Source: Arthrobacter sp. SLBN-83
GTDB lineage: Bacteria; Actinomycetota; Actinomycetes; Actinomycetales; Micrococcaceae
Assembly (NCBI RefSeq): GCF_006715285.1
Contig: NZ_VFMX01000001.1
Location: 186,001-250,000, forward strand
Direction: 5' to 3'
DNA: 64,000 bases
Shown here: positions 19,416 through 27,931 of the stretch, piece by piece
How the letters are laid out: the number at the start of each line of letters is the position of its first letter
How positions within the stretch are numbered: position 1 is the stretch's first letter
Program-made: the position numbers and the translations under genes
Notes under the pieces: generated by a model
What the model was told of the DNA's origin: nothing
Databases searched by the model: none
The model's input: only the letters and a program-made list of their open reading frames with translations

Positions 19416-19558
19416 CCCCTTCCCACCCTCAAAGGACGCCGGAAGGGCCCTAAGTCGCTTTTCTGATATCTCACTACTGTGTACAAACTTGACTGGTAAC
19501 GATAAATTCGCTGAGTCACTCCCGATCCCGGGCCCAACCCCGTTCAGACAGGACAACA

Positions 19559-20527
19559 ATGACAAGCACCAGGTCTCTGGCCTCCGGCCTCCTCACTCTC
19601 TCGGCGGCCGCTGTGCTGGCTCTCGCTTCCGCCGGCGGGGCCGCTGCGGCCCCTGCTCCGTCCGACGGGAAGCCAACCCCGTCCGTCGCCAGCGTCACCG
19701 TAGACGCCGGCGGTGCGGCAGATTACTGGACCCCCGAGCGGATGCAGAGTGCCGTCCCCGGCGACACCCTGGCCGGCAAGGCACTGGAACGCGGCAACCG
19801 TTCCAGCGCCCTCTTCGTGGAGAAGGGCAAGCCTGCCACCACCAAGGGAACCAAGGGCAAGCCCACCATTGCCAAGAGCGAGAACCCCGTCTCGCACATC
19901 GGCAAGGTGTTCTTCACGCTAGGGGGCGCCAACTACGTGTGCTCCGGCAACGCCGTCACGTCAGCGAACAGAAGTACAGTGGCCACGGCCGGGCACTGCG
20001 TCAACGAAGGCCCTGGCGCTTACGCCACCAACTTCATCTTCGTCCCCGAATACGAGAACGGCAACGCGCCGTATGGCAAGTGGGCCGCCAAGGCCCTGTA
20101 CGCCCCCACCCAGTGGGTAAACAACGGCGACATGACCTATGACACGGGCTTCGCCGTCGTAGCCCCGGACACCAACGGCGACCTGCTGACCGACATCGTC
20201 GGCGGCTCGGGCACCGCCTTCAACCAGGCCCGCGGCCTCACCTACACGTCCTATGGCTACCCCGCCGCCGCACCCTTCAACGGAGAAACGCTGTGGAGCT
20301 GCACCGGCAAGGCCACGGCGGATCCCAACAACCCGCAGTTCGCCACCCAGGGCATCCCCTGCGACATGACCGGCGGTTCCTCGGGCGGCCCTTGGTTCAT
20401 CGGCGTCGACTCCGATGGCGTCCAGAACTCCATTAACAGCTACGGCTACAACGGCTCCCCAGTGATGTACGGCCCCTACTGGGGCACCGTCATCCAGGAC
20501 ACGTTCAAGCGTGCAGCAAAATCGTAA
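19559..20527 (+). CDS. Secreted trypsin-like serine peptidase
   Basis: 322 aa, S1-family fold. The signal peptide ends near AAAAPAPS (about residue 30). A prosegment of about 80 residues contains the motif DYWTPERMQSAVPG (55-68). The mature enzyme shows the triad H146 (TAGHC), D195 (YDTGFAV) and S275 (TGGSSGGPW), with Cys pairs around the His loop and before the Ser. The activating Asp before the Ser of classic GDSGGP is Ser here, as in related actinobacterial glutamyl-type and V8-like enzymes. The ATG at 19559 has an AGGACA site. Its 3' end overlaps a small ORF that repeats the prosegment motif. Confidence 0.9.
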   Translation: MTSTRSLASGLLTLSAAAVLALASAGGAAAAPAPSDGKPTPSVASVTVDAGGAADYWTPERMQSAVPGDTLAGKALERGNRSSALFVEKGKPATTKGTKGKPTIAKSENPVSHIGKVFFTLGGANYVCSGNAVTSANRSTVATAGHCVNEGPGAYATNFIFVPEYENGNAPYGKWAAKALYAPTQWVNNGDMTYDTGFAVVAPDTNGDLLTDIVGGSGTAFNQARGLTYTSYGYPAAAPFNGETLWSCTGKATADPNNPQFATQGIPCDMTGGSSGGPWFIGVDSDGVQNSINSYGYNGSPVMYGPYWGTVIQDTFKRAAKS

Positions 20528-20684
20528 GGCGCCTGATCCCGACGAGGATCCCGTCAGCCACGTCGACCTGACCCAGTCCCCCGAGGAAGTCCTCGAGTAC
20601 TGGACCAAGGAGCGGATGGCGGAAGCCAAGCCCCGGGAGATTTGCCTTCCCGAGCCCGGCTCCCGCCCGGCTGACCAGGACTAA
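20511..20684 (+). CDS. 57-aa ORF with propeptide-like YWTxERM motif
   Basis: A GTG-started frame overlaps the last 17 bases of the peptidase gene in another frame and runs 57 codons to TAA. AGGAC lies 10 bp before the GTG. The product is acidic and has no signal peptide; residues 30-41 (YWTKERMAEAKP) match the prosegment of the upstream peptidase (YWTPERMQSAVP) at 7 of 12 positions. The same motif is common in prosegments of actinobacterial trypsin-like peptidases. The ORF ends just before a strong terminator, so it is in the peptidase transcript. It could be a free-standing chaperone or cytoplasmic inhibitor of the peptidase, or a relic of a second propeptide. Expression is unproven. Confidence 0.6.
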   Translation: MQQNRKAPDPDEDPVSHVDLTQSPEEVLEYWTKERMAEAKPREICLPEPGSRPADQD

Positions 20685-20692
20685 GCCAGCAC

Positions 20693-20741
20693 AACAACGA
20701 CGGCGCCCGTCCCCTTCGCAGGGGCAGGCGCCGTCGTTGTT
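20693..20741. terminator. Strong bidirectional terminator between the peptidase unit and purH
   Basis: A 15-bp perfect stem (20693-20707 with 20727-20741, AACAACGACGGCGCC) encloses a second small hairpin, CCCC-TTCGCA-GGGG. It lies between two convergent genes. Confidence 0.88.
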
Positions 20742-20784
20742 CAATCCGGGCTCACGCCGCCAGGTTCCCTGGCCAAGCGTGGGA

Positions 20785-22470
20785 TTAGTGGAAGAAGTGG
20801 CGGGCTCCGGTGAAGTACATGGTGATGCCTGCAGCGTTCGCTGCCGCAATCACCTCTTCATCGCGGACGGAGCCGCCGGGCTGGACCACGGCGCGGACGC
20901 CGGCGGCGATCAGGATCTGCAGGCCGTCAGCGAACGGGAAGAACGCGTCGGAGGCTGCCACGGCACCGCGCGCCCGCTCCGGTGCCCCGGCACCGCTGGC
21001 GTTGGAGGCACCGCCGGCACCTTCGACGTCGGACTCCACCGTGACGCCCAGGGTGTTGGCCCGCTCCACGGCCAGGCGGCAGGAGTCAAGGCGGTTGACC
21101 TGGCCCATGCCGATGCCCACCGCGGCGCCGTCCTCGGCAAGGAGGATGGCGTTGGACTTCGCGGCACGGCAGGCGGTCCAGGCGAAGGCGAGGTCAGCGA
21201 GGGTCTTTTCGTCCGCGGCTTCGCCGGCGGCGAGGGTCCAGTTGGCGGGGTTGTCGCCGTCGGCGTCCACCTTGTCCGTGACCTGGACCAGCATGCCGCC
21301 GGACACCTGGCGGAACTCCGTGGGGTACCGGCCGTAGCCCTCGGGCAGGGCGAGCAGGCGGATGTTCTTCTTCTTGGAGAGGATTTCCACGGCCTCCGGC
21401 TCGAAGCCGGGGGCGATGACCACCTCGGTGAAGATGTCTTTCACGGTGTTGGCCATGCCGGCGGTGACGGTGCGGTTGGCAGCGATCACGCCACCGAATG
21501 CGGACACGGGATCGCAGGCATGGGCCTTCGCGTGGGCATCGGCGATGGGGTCCGCAGCGCCAGCGGAACCAACGGCCACACCGCACGGGTTGGCGTGCTT
21601 GATGATGGCGACGGCGGGCTCGACGAAGTCGTAGGCGGCGCGCAATGCGGCGTCGGCGTCAACGAAGTTGTTGTAGCTCATGGCCTTGCCGTGCAGCTGG
21701 TCAGCCTGGGCGATGCCCATCGGCGCGGCCTTGTCCACGTACAGTGCGGCCTGCTGGTGCGGGTTCTCGCCGTAGCGAAGCACCTCGGAGCGTTCCAGGG
21801 ACAAGCCGGCGTAGGCGGGCCAGTCGATGACGCCGTCGCCGTCCTCGTCCAGGAACTGGCTGGCGGTCCAGGTGGCCACCGCGTTGTCGTAGGCGGCAGT
21901 GTGCGCGAATGCCTTGGCGGCGAGGCGGCGGCGGGTCTTCAGGTCGAAGCCGCCGGCGGCAGCGGCCTCCACCACCTCGCCGTAGAAGGAGGGGTCAACC
22001 ACGATGGCGACGGCGGCATGGTTCTTGGCTGCCGACCGCACCATGGCAGGTCCTCCGATGTCGATCTGCTCCACGACGTCGTCCTGCGCGGCGCCGGACT
22101 TGACCGTCTCGACGAACGGGTAGAGGTTCACCACCACCAGGTCGAACGCTTCGATGTCCATGCTGGCGAGGGTTTCCATGTGGGCCGGGACGCGGCGGTC
22201 CGCCAGGATGCCGCCGTGGACGCGGGGGTGCAGAGTCTTGACGCGGCCGTCCAGCATCTCGGGTGAACCGGTGACTTCCTCCACCTCCTGCACGGGAATG
22301 CCGGCGGCGGCGATCTTCTTGGCCGTGGAGCCGGTGGAGACGAGCTTCACGCCGGCGGCGTGCAGGCCTTTGGCGAGCTCCTCCAGACCGGTTTTGTCGT
22401 AGACCGAGATCAGGGCCCGGCGGATGGGTACACGGTCAATGGATACGCGTTCATGCTGCGTGAAGCTCAC
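20785..22470 (-). CDS. purH: Bifunctional AICAR formyltransferase / IMP cyclohydrolase
   Basis: 561 aa; the last two steps of de novo IMP synthesis. The N-terminal cyclohydrolase (MGS-like) domain shows [30 protein letters not shown] and [13 protein letters not shown]. The C-terminal AICAR transformylase shows [15 protein letters not shown], the conserved KHANPCG near residue 270, and ends [13 protein letters not shown]. Length and order are normal except for an Ala/Gly-rich insertion near residue 490 ([19 protein letters not shown]). In many actinobacteria purH follows purN directly; here an MFS gene on the opposite strand separates them, so purH must have its own promoter in the 142-bp gap. 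Confidence 0.96.
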   Translation of the reverse strand: MSFTQHERVSIDRVPIRRALISVYDKTGLEELAKGLHAAGVKLVSTGSTAKKIAAAGIPVQEVEEVTGSPEMLDGRVKTLHPRVHGGILADRRVPAHMETLASMDIEAFDLVVVNLYPFVETVKSGAAQDDVVEQIDIGGPAMVRSAAKNHAAVAIVVDPSFYGEVVEAAAAGGFDLKTRRRLAAKAFAHTAAYDNAVATWTASQFLDEDGDGVIDWPAYAGLSLERSEVLRYGENPHQQAALYVDKAAPMGIAQADQLHGKAMSYNNFVDADAALRAAYDFVEPAVAIIKHANPCGVAVGSAGAADPIADAHAKAHACDPVSAFGGVIAANRTVTAGMANTVKDIFTEVVIAPGFEPEAVEILSKKKNIRLLALPEGYGRYPTEFRQVSGGMLVQVTDKVDADGDNPANWTLAAGEAADEKTLADLAFAWTACRAAKSNAILLAEDGAAVGIGMGQVNRLDSCRLAVERANTLGVTVESDVEGAGGASNASGAGAPERARGAVAASDAFFPFADGLQILIAAGVRAVVQPGGSVRDEEVIAAANAAGITMYFTGARHFFH

Positions 22471-22612
22471 AAATGTCTCCGTCTTATCTCGCGGAACGAG
22501 GCCGCGGTTGGTGGGGATAGGGCCAGTTTATCGCGATGGGCGCTGTTGCCCCGTGTGTCTGCCGGAGTGTGAACGCGGCAGGCCGGGCTAGAGTTTTCAA
22601 CAGGAGGCGGCG

Positions 22613-23965
22613 ATGAATACTTACACCACTGTGCCCAGCGGCGAACAGGTGGTCCAGGAACTGCCCTGGCGATGGAAAGTCCAGGGCAGGATCTTCCTGG
22701 TGGGGGGCCTTGGCTTCATGTTCGACGCCTGGGATGTGACCCTGAACGGCATCCTGATTCCGCTGCTGTCCAAGCACTGGTCCCTCTCCGCCGGCGAGGC
22801 CGCGTGGGTGGGCACCTCGAACCTGATCGGCATGGCCCTGGGTGCCTTCATCTGGGGAACCATCGCGGACACGGTGGGGCGGAAGAAGGCCTTTACGGCA
22901 ACCCTGCTGCTGTTCTCGGTGTTCACCGTGCTGGGCGCGTTCGCCCCCGACTTCATCTGGTTCTGCGTTTTCCGGTTCATGGCCGGGTTTGGTTTGGGCG
23001 GCTGCATCCCGGTGGACTATGCCCTGGTGGGTGAGTTCACTCCGCGGAAACAGCGCGGGAAGGTGCTGACCGCGATGGATGGGTGGTGGCCGGTAGGCGC
23101 AGCCCTGGCGGGCTTCGTCTCGGCAGGGCTGGTGGCCCTCTCCGGCGACTGGCGCCTGACCCTGCTGGTGATGGTGCTGCCGGCCCTGCTGGTGTTCTGG
23201 GTCCGGAGGAGTGTGCCGGAGTCCCCCTTGTTCCTCATCCGTAAGGGCCGCCGGGAGGAAGCGGCCCGGATCATCGACGGGCTGGTGGAAGCCACCGGCG
23301 CCGAACCCCGGGCTTACAGCCTTCCCGACGCCAAGGACGTGCCACGGCTTTCGGCCGGCAGCGCCTGGACCCAGCTCCGCTCCGTATGGCAGTTCAACTG
23401 GAAGATCACCACGGCGGCCTGGGCCCTGTTCTTCAGCATCCTGCTGGTGTACTACCTGTCCCTGACCTGGATGCCCCGGATCCTGATCGGCGCCGGATTC
23501 GCCGAGTACAAGGCGTTCGTCACAACTGCCTCCATGGCCGCCGTCGGATTCCTGGGCGTGGTGGTGGCCGCCCTCCTGGTGGAACGGGTGGGCCGCAAAT
23601 GGATCCTTGCCATCACCGGTCCCCTGTCCGCGCTGACCCTGGTGATCGTGGCGTTCGTGGTGGACATCCCCACCGCCGCGGTGTTCTGGCTGCTGGTGTT
23701 CGGGTTCGTGGTGCAGGTGGCCATCCCGGTCCTGTACGCGTACGTGTCCGAGCTCTACCCCACCGAACTGCGCGGCACCGGCTTTGGCTGGGCTTCCACG
23801 TTCTCGCGGCTGGGTGCAGGGTTTGGGCCGCTGATCTTCGCCAACTACTTCTGGCCCGAACTCGGGCTGGCCACGTCGTTCGCCCTGGCAGGTGCCCTGG
23901 TCCTGGCGTCGGTGCTGTGGATGGCGTTCTGCTCCCCCGAAACCCGCCAGCGCCGCCTGCAGTAG
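22613..23965 (+). CDS. MFS transporter (metabolite:H+ symporter type)
   Basis: 450 aa with twelve predicted membrane helices. It carries the MFS signature between helices 2 and 3 (GTIADTVGRKKAF), the helix 4-5 motif RFMAGFGLGGCIPVDYALVGEFTPRK split over two stretches, and the second-half repeat of the signature (LLVERVGRKW). It resembles the aromatic-acid/niacin/sugar symporter branch. FDAWDVTLNG in helix 1 keeps the acidic residues typical of that branch. An AGGAGG site lies at 22602. The gene sits between purN and purH on the other strand. Substrate unknown; nothing in the neighbourhood indicates one beyond purine genes. Confidence 0.87.
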   Translation: MNTYTTVPSGEQVVQELPWRWKVQGRIFLVGGLGFMFDAWDVTLNGILIPLLSKHWSLSAGEAAWVGTSNLIGMALGAFIWGTIADTVGRKKAFTATLLLFSVFTVLGAFAPDFIWFCVFRFMAGFGLGGCIPVDYALVGEFTPRKQRGKVLTAMDGWWPVGAALAGFVSAGLVALSGDWRLTLLVMVLPALLVFWVRRSVPESPLFLIRKGRREEAARIIDGLVEATGAEPRAYSLPDAKDVPRLSAGSAWTQLRSVWQFNWKITTAAWALFFSILLVYYLSLTWMPRILIGAGFAEYKAFVTTASMAAVGFLGVVVAALLVERVGRKWILAITGPLSALTLVIVAFVVDIPTAAVFWLLVFGFVVQVAIPVLYAYVSELYPTELRGTGFGWASTFSRLGAGFGPLIFANYFWPELGLATSFALAGALVLASVLWMAFCSPETRQRRLQ

Positions 23966-23969
23966 CCCT

Positions 23970-24554
23970 CTAGACGGAGGCGGAGTAGGCGGGATCCGCG
24001 GCGAGCCCGGCCAGGGTGGAGACCAGGAGCCGGCGCTCCACCACCTTGATGCGCTCGTGCAGGGTTTCCTCGGTGTCCGAGTCCTCGATGGCCACCGCTT
24101 CCTGGGCGATGATGGGGCCCGTGTCCACGCCGGCGTCGGCCCAGTGCACGGTGCAGCCGGTGACCTTGACCCCGTACGCCATTGCATCGCGGACGCCGTG
24201 GGCCCCGGGGAATGCCGGAAGCAGCGCGGGGTGGGTGTTGAGGTACCTGCCGTTGAATGCATCGATGAAGCTGGGGCTCACGATCCGCATGAACCCGGAC
24301 GACACCACTACGTCGGGCTTGTACGCGGCCACGGCGTCGGTGAGGGCCGCATTCCAGTCGGCGCGTTCCGGGTAGGCCTTGAAGTCCACCACGAAGGTGG
24401 GGATGCCGGCGGCAGCAGAACGTTCGACGCCGTACGTCCCCTGGCGGTCAGCACCCACCGCCGCGATTTCCACGTCCAGCTCCCCCGCCTTGACGGCGTC
24501 AATGACGGCCTGGAGGTTGGACCCGGTTCCGGAAACGAGGACGACGATACGCAT
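23970..24554 (-). CDS. purN: Phosphoribosylglycinamide formyltransferase
   Basis: 194 aa, the third step of de novo purine synthesis using 10-formyl-THF. The family opening VLVSGTGSNLQAVIDAV, the catalytic-region FMRIVSPSFIDAFNGRYLN-TH (Asn and His of the active site) and the later GVKVTGCTVHWADAGVDTGPI (Asp) are all present. Size is normal for bacterial PurN. It converges on the MFS gene (4-bp gap) and diverges from a small membrane protein gene (39 bp). Confidence 0.96.
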   Translation of the reverse strand: MRIVVLVSGTGSNLQAVIDAVKAGELDVEIAAVGADRQGTYGVERSAAAGIPTFVVDFKAYPERADWNAALTDAVAAYKPDVVVSSGFMRIVSPSFIDAFNGRYLNTHPALLPAFPGAHGVRDAMAYGVKVTGCTVHWADAGVDTGPIIAQEAVAIEDSDTEETLHERIKVVERRLLVSTLAGLAADPAYSASV

Positions 24555-24593
24555 TGGTCCAGCTTAGGTGCACGCTCGCGTACGCTGGAAAAC

Positions 24594-25025
24594 ATGAACA
24601 GCGAACCGGGCCGGAGCGGGCCGCAGCAGGTCAAACCCCCGCTCAGCGAGGGGGCCAAGGCTTCGCTTGCCAAGACCCGCACCCTGTTCCGGATGTTTGT
24701 TGTCTCGGTCCTCGGCGCGTTCTTCGTGTACCAGCTGGATGTCGGCTACCTCTGGCTGGCGACAGTGCTGACCGCAGTGGGCCTGGTCCTGGGCGTTGTC
24801 CTGCTGGTGCGGGCCATCCGGTTGAGGGAATCAAAGCTGGTCCTCTTCGGCACCATTTCCGGCCTGGTGGTGGCGGCCGTCATGGTGCTGCTTATAGTCA
24901 CCACTTTGGTCCTCTACGACCAAGTGCGCGAATACCAGGCCTGCCTTGGCCGGGCACTGACGGACCGGGCCACCCACGCGTGCATGGTGCAGTTCCAGGA
25001 CGTCCTGCCCACAAAGGTGCGCTAG
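24594..25025 (+). CDS. Small three-helix membrane protein
   Basis: 143 aa. Three hydrophobic helices are seen at about residues 33-55, 57-75 and 85-108. Between the second and third is a basic loop (RAIRLRESK), and the C-terminal outer region has two Cys (YQACLGRAL, THACMVQF) that could form a disulfide. I recognise no family with certainty. It lies between purN and the PerM-like gene; in mycobacteria a small membrane protein gene (Rv0954) also sits in the perM-purN-purH neighbourhood, but I cannot claim orthology. The ATG at 24594 is in frame with a much longer upstream frame that is antisense to purN and rejected. Confidence 0.7.
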   Translation: MNSEPGRSGPQQVKPPLSEGAKASLAKTRTLFRMFVVSVLGAFFVYQLDVGYLWLATVLTAVGLVLGVVLLVRAIRLRESKLVLFGTISGLVVAAVMVLLIVTTLVLYDQVREYQACLGRALTDRATHACMVQFQDVLPTKVR

Positions 25026-25038
25026 CCGCTAATGGCTC

Positions 25039-26355
25039 CTAGTGGACCAGCTCCGCGTCCCGTTCCACGGCGCGGCCCTTCTCCCGTTCCAGCCACGGTC
25101 CGGCTGCGTAGCCAATGACGACGCCGATGCCCACCTCCGCGGCCACCCACAGTCCCGTCCACAGCGGGTCGGGTCCGATGTCCGTCAGGCGGCCAAGGCC
25201 GGCTGAGCCCCGGGCGAGCCAGGCCAGGACCGCGGTCAGCGCTCCGGCAGCCAGGCCGGCCAGGACCGCGAGTACCAACGTGGAGGCACTTGCCGTGAAC
25301 CAGCGGGCGTGGATCTTGATGGCCAGCCACTCGTCAAAGTGGTTTTCGCCCTCCCGAAGGAACCACCATCCGGCCATGACACCTGCCAACACCGGAACCA
25401 CCAGGGCCACAGAGGCGTAGTCGAGGGACCCTGACGGGATGGCCGACAGGACGGGGATGGAGGGCACCGGCCCGACGGCGGTGGCCAGCGGACCCACGTG
25501 GGAGCCGGCTCCCATGGCGAAACCCGCGCCGGACGTCCAGGCGAGGGCAAAGACGACAAGGTTGGGCAGGAAGCCGAGCTGTGCAATGGTGAGGGCCGCG
25601 CCTCCCACCGGGCCGGCGTCGAGCGCTTCATAGACGGACACCACGAGGTTCCAGTGGATGAACAGGTCGACTGCCAGCAGCGTAGCGGCCAGGGTGAGGG
25701 CGGACATCACGGCCACGAATCCGGCTTTCGCCACGGATGCGAAGTACGAGCCGGCCCAGCGCGAATGCTGGCTGGTCCGCGAAATCCAGTCAACGGCGTC
25801 GACGCCGATGAGCCGGCTCCACGAACCTGCTTCCCGTCGTGCCCCGATCACCATGCCCAGTCCGTACGGAATCAGGGGAATCAGCAGGGCGTACCAAAGA
25901 TTGATGATGACGTCGGCAGTGCGGCAAACGAACCCGGTGGCCACTCCGAAGGCCGCATAGACCACCCATGACCCCAGCAGCGCCTGCCAAAGCTGATCGG
26001 TATAGGAGGCGCGGGCCAGCCGGCGGCCGGCGCGCCATGCCAGCAGGAACGGGATAAGCGTCAGGCCCAGGGGAACCAGGCTCAACATGCCGGAGCCGCC
26101 GTGGGAGGCTGCCTCAGGTCCGGCGCCCGCGAGTTCCAGCGGCACGCCGTGGACCAGGAGCCAGGACTGGCCGGCCAGCCTGGCGAGGACCTCGAACTGT
26201 CCGTTCTGGAAACCGGCGGTGGCCCACACGGCAACGATGGGCGCCACCACCACCAGCGCGGAAATGACGGCCGCCTGCCCCGTTTCAAGGGCACCCTGCA
26301 GCCACAACGGCATGGGAAGGCCACGGTCTCCGGTCTGATCAGCGCGCAGTTTCAT
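25039..26355 (-). CDS. DUF6350 membrane protein, PerM-like
   Basis: 438 aa from the ATG at 26355, with about ten membrane helices between residues 25 and 420 and a charged C-terminal end. It matches the DUF6350 family, whose mycobacterial member PerM (Rv0955) supports cell division and persistence and lies beside purN and purH (Rv0956, Rv0957); the same order is seen here. Helix stretches such as GTAVISALVVVAPIVAVWAT-like near the start and TLIPFLLAWRAGRRLARASY are typical. The start is uncertain: a TTG at 26427 would add 24 residues and has a G-rich site, while the ATG has a poor one. Confidence 0.8.
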   Translation of the reverse strand: MKLRADQTGDRGLPMPLWLQGALETGQAAVISALVVVAPIVAVWATAGFQNGQFEVLARLAGQSWLLVHGVPLELAGAGPEAASHGGSGMLSLVPLGLTLIPFLLAWRAGRRLARASYTDQLWQALLGSWVVYAAFGVATGFVCRTADVIINLWYALLIPLIPYGLGMVIGARREAGSWSRLIGVDAVDWISRTSQHSRWAGSYFASVAKAGFVAVMSALTLAATLLAVDLFIHWNLVVSVYEALDAGPVGGAALTIAQLGFLPNLVVFALAWTSGAGFAMGAGSHVGPLATAVGPVPSIPVLSAIPSGSLDYASVALVVPVLAGVMAGWWFLREGENHFDEWLAIKIHARWFTASASTLVLAVLAGLAAGALTAVLAWLARGSAGLGRLTDIGPDPLWTGLWVAAEVGIGVVIGYAAGPWLEREKGRAVERDAELVH

Positions 26356-26796
26356 CGTGTTCCATGGTGTCACGGAGGGCCGGTCGCGCCCGCGAACGAC
26401 AGGCTCAGCGGCAGCACTGATCAACAAGCAAATACCCCACGGCCCGGCGCTTTTTAGGGGGCACGGCCGTAAAATTGGTAGAAACCAACACCCGCCGCCC
26501 CGCCCAGGGGGTACTGCGATTTCTGCTGGCGCCGCACCTGGTCAGTGCCGGCAACGGGCCCGGATTGTCGTAAGCCGGGAAAACAGGAGCCGCGAATGAG
26601 AGATGAACCGTAAGTTCTGAAGATATTCGTCCTACTGGCTGGTGCAGTCACCGCTATCGGCGCGGCTGCACCAGCATCTTAAGACGGTGCGGCGCCGGGA
26701 GCCTCCAAGTAGGCTCCCGGCGCCGTTCACCGTGTCAGGGCTGCTGCTCCAACCAGCCGGTCCAGGGGAACAAGGGGACCGTGTCCCCCGCTCCGA
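26356..26796. other. Intergenic region upstream of the PerM-like gene
   Basis: 441 bp between two minus-strand genes. The right part holds the terminator of the DUF2382 gene; the left part should hold the PerM promoter, but no clear hexamers are seen. In between (26617-26682) is a plus-strand run of 21 hydrophobic codons lacking an ATG/GTG start, noted but not called. Confidence 0.5.
26684..26733 (-). terminator. Terminator after the DUF2382 gene
   Basis: A perfect 14-bp stem (GGCGCCGGGAGCCT, 26691-26704, with 26711-26724), 6-nt loop, extended by ACGGTG/CACCGT pairing outside a small bulge. It lies about 65 bp past the stop codon at 26797. Confidence 0.8.
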
Positions 26797-27672
26797 TCAG
26801 CGGCGGGTGTCGCCGTCGGTGTCGATGTGTTCCTTGCGGACTTCTTCGTTGACGGTTTCCTCGCCGCGGACAGTTTCCTTGTCCAGCCGGACCCGCTCCA
26901 CCGGAACGGCTTCCTTCTCCACCACCGGGCGTTCCTCGTGGAGGACCACCTCGTGCTCTTCTTCGCTGATGGCGGGCCCGTCGAGGGCGGCGCCGCGGTT
27001 TGCGTCCGTGATGGGCTCGCGCTCCACGCGGACCTCTTCACGCTCCACCGGGATGGTCTTGGTGACATTCTCCGTGGTGACGTACTTCCGCAGCCGTGCG
27101 CGGCCGGTGGCCTGGCGCTCCGTGCCCACGTGCAGCTGCTCCTCGGAGCGCGTCATGGCGTCGTCCGTGGTGGGGCCGGAGGTGTCGTGCCCAACCGTTC
27201 CGCGGGAATCGGTATCGCGCTCGGAGCGGATGCCGGCCGTGGGGGTGCCTGCGTTCAGGTCGGCATCGCCCTGCAGGTCGGCGTCCGTCCTGGTTCCGGA
27301 GCTGGCAATGTCGGAAGTTGAGTACCCTGTGGTCGCCTCGGTGTAGGTCTGTGCACCGTTACGGTCGTAGTAGGTGTAGAGCCGGTCCTCTTCCTCGGGG
27401 CTGAGGTGGCCGTCGGCGTCCACGCGGGGAGCATCCTTGACGTGCTCCTTGGTGTAGGGAACCACCAGGTCCTCACCCTGTTCGTGTGCGCCTTCAACCG
27501 GCACGAAGGATTCGGACGTACCGAAAAGGCCCGTCTTCACGGTGACCCATGTGGGCTCACCCGTGTCGTCATCTGCGTACAGCTGCCCGATCGATCCGAT
27601 CTTCGAGCCGTCGGAACCGACGACGTTGCCACCCTTGGTGAGCAGGTTTTCAAGGTTTTCCCTGTTAAGCAT
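26797..27672 (-). CDS. PRC-barrel / DUF2382 stress protein
   Basis: 291 aa, hydrophilic and acidic. The PRC-barrel is N-terminal (about residues 1-90: GSDGSKIGSIGQLYADDDTG, PTWVTVKTGLFG). A disordered Asp/Thr/Ser-rich linker follows (90-175). The C-terminal DUF2382 domain (about 175-285) has the typical run of RKYVTTENVTKTIPVEREEV, EEHEVVLHEERPVVEKE and PVERVRLDKETV. Proteins of this build (YsnF/AvaK type) are linked to general stress responses, but the mechanism is not known. The ATG at 27672 has an excellent AAGGAG site 7 bp away, which decides against the longer frame. Confidence 0.88.
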   Translation of the reverse strand: MLNRENLENLLTKGGNVVGSDGSKIGSIGQLYADDDTGEPTWVTVKTGLFGTSESFVPVEGAHEQGEDLVVPYTKEHVKDAPRVDADGHLSPEEEDRLYTYYDRNGAQTYTEATTGYSTSDIASSGTRTDADLQGDADLNAGTPTAGIRSERDTDSRGTVGHDTSGPTTDDAMTRSEEQLHVGTERQATGRARLRKYVTTENVTKTIPVEREEVRVEREPITDANRGAALDGPAISEEEHEVVLHEERPVVEKEAVPVERVRLDKETVRGEETVNEEVRKEHIDTDGDTRR

Positions 27673-27931
27673 GACGTCTCCTTGGATTGTCTTTGCACTG
27701 GGTCTGCCAGCTGTGGATGTGATGGACCGGGGCTGACTCCCGACGTCCAGTTCCTGCCCCTTTGCTTGAGGCTCTGCGCTGACTGCCCCACTACCGTAAG
27801 CATGCTTAGCATCGAATGCCAAGCCTACTTAGTAATTTTTTTTGGAGCCGGGTGCAGCTGTTCACCCTTCCTTCTCCTCCGGGTCATGCTTTCTCCCCCG
27901 TCATTTCAAGGAAGGCACCCACGGTTGAGGG

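Noticed and set aside
26617..26682. 21 hydrophobic codons (KIFVLLAGAVTAIG and so on) in a gene-free region
   Set aside because: No ATG/GTG/TTG start in frame after the TAA at 26611, and too short to call; it could be a decayed small membrane gene.
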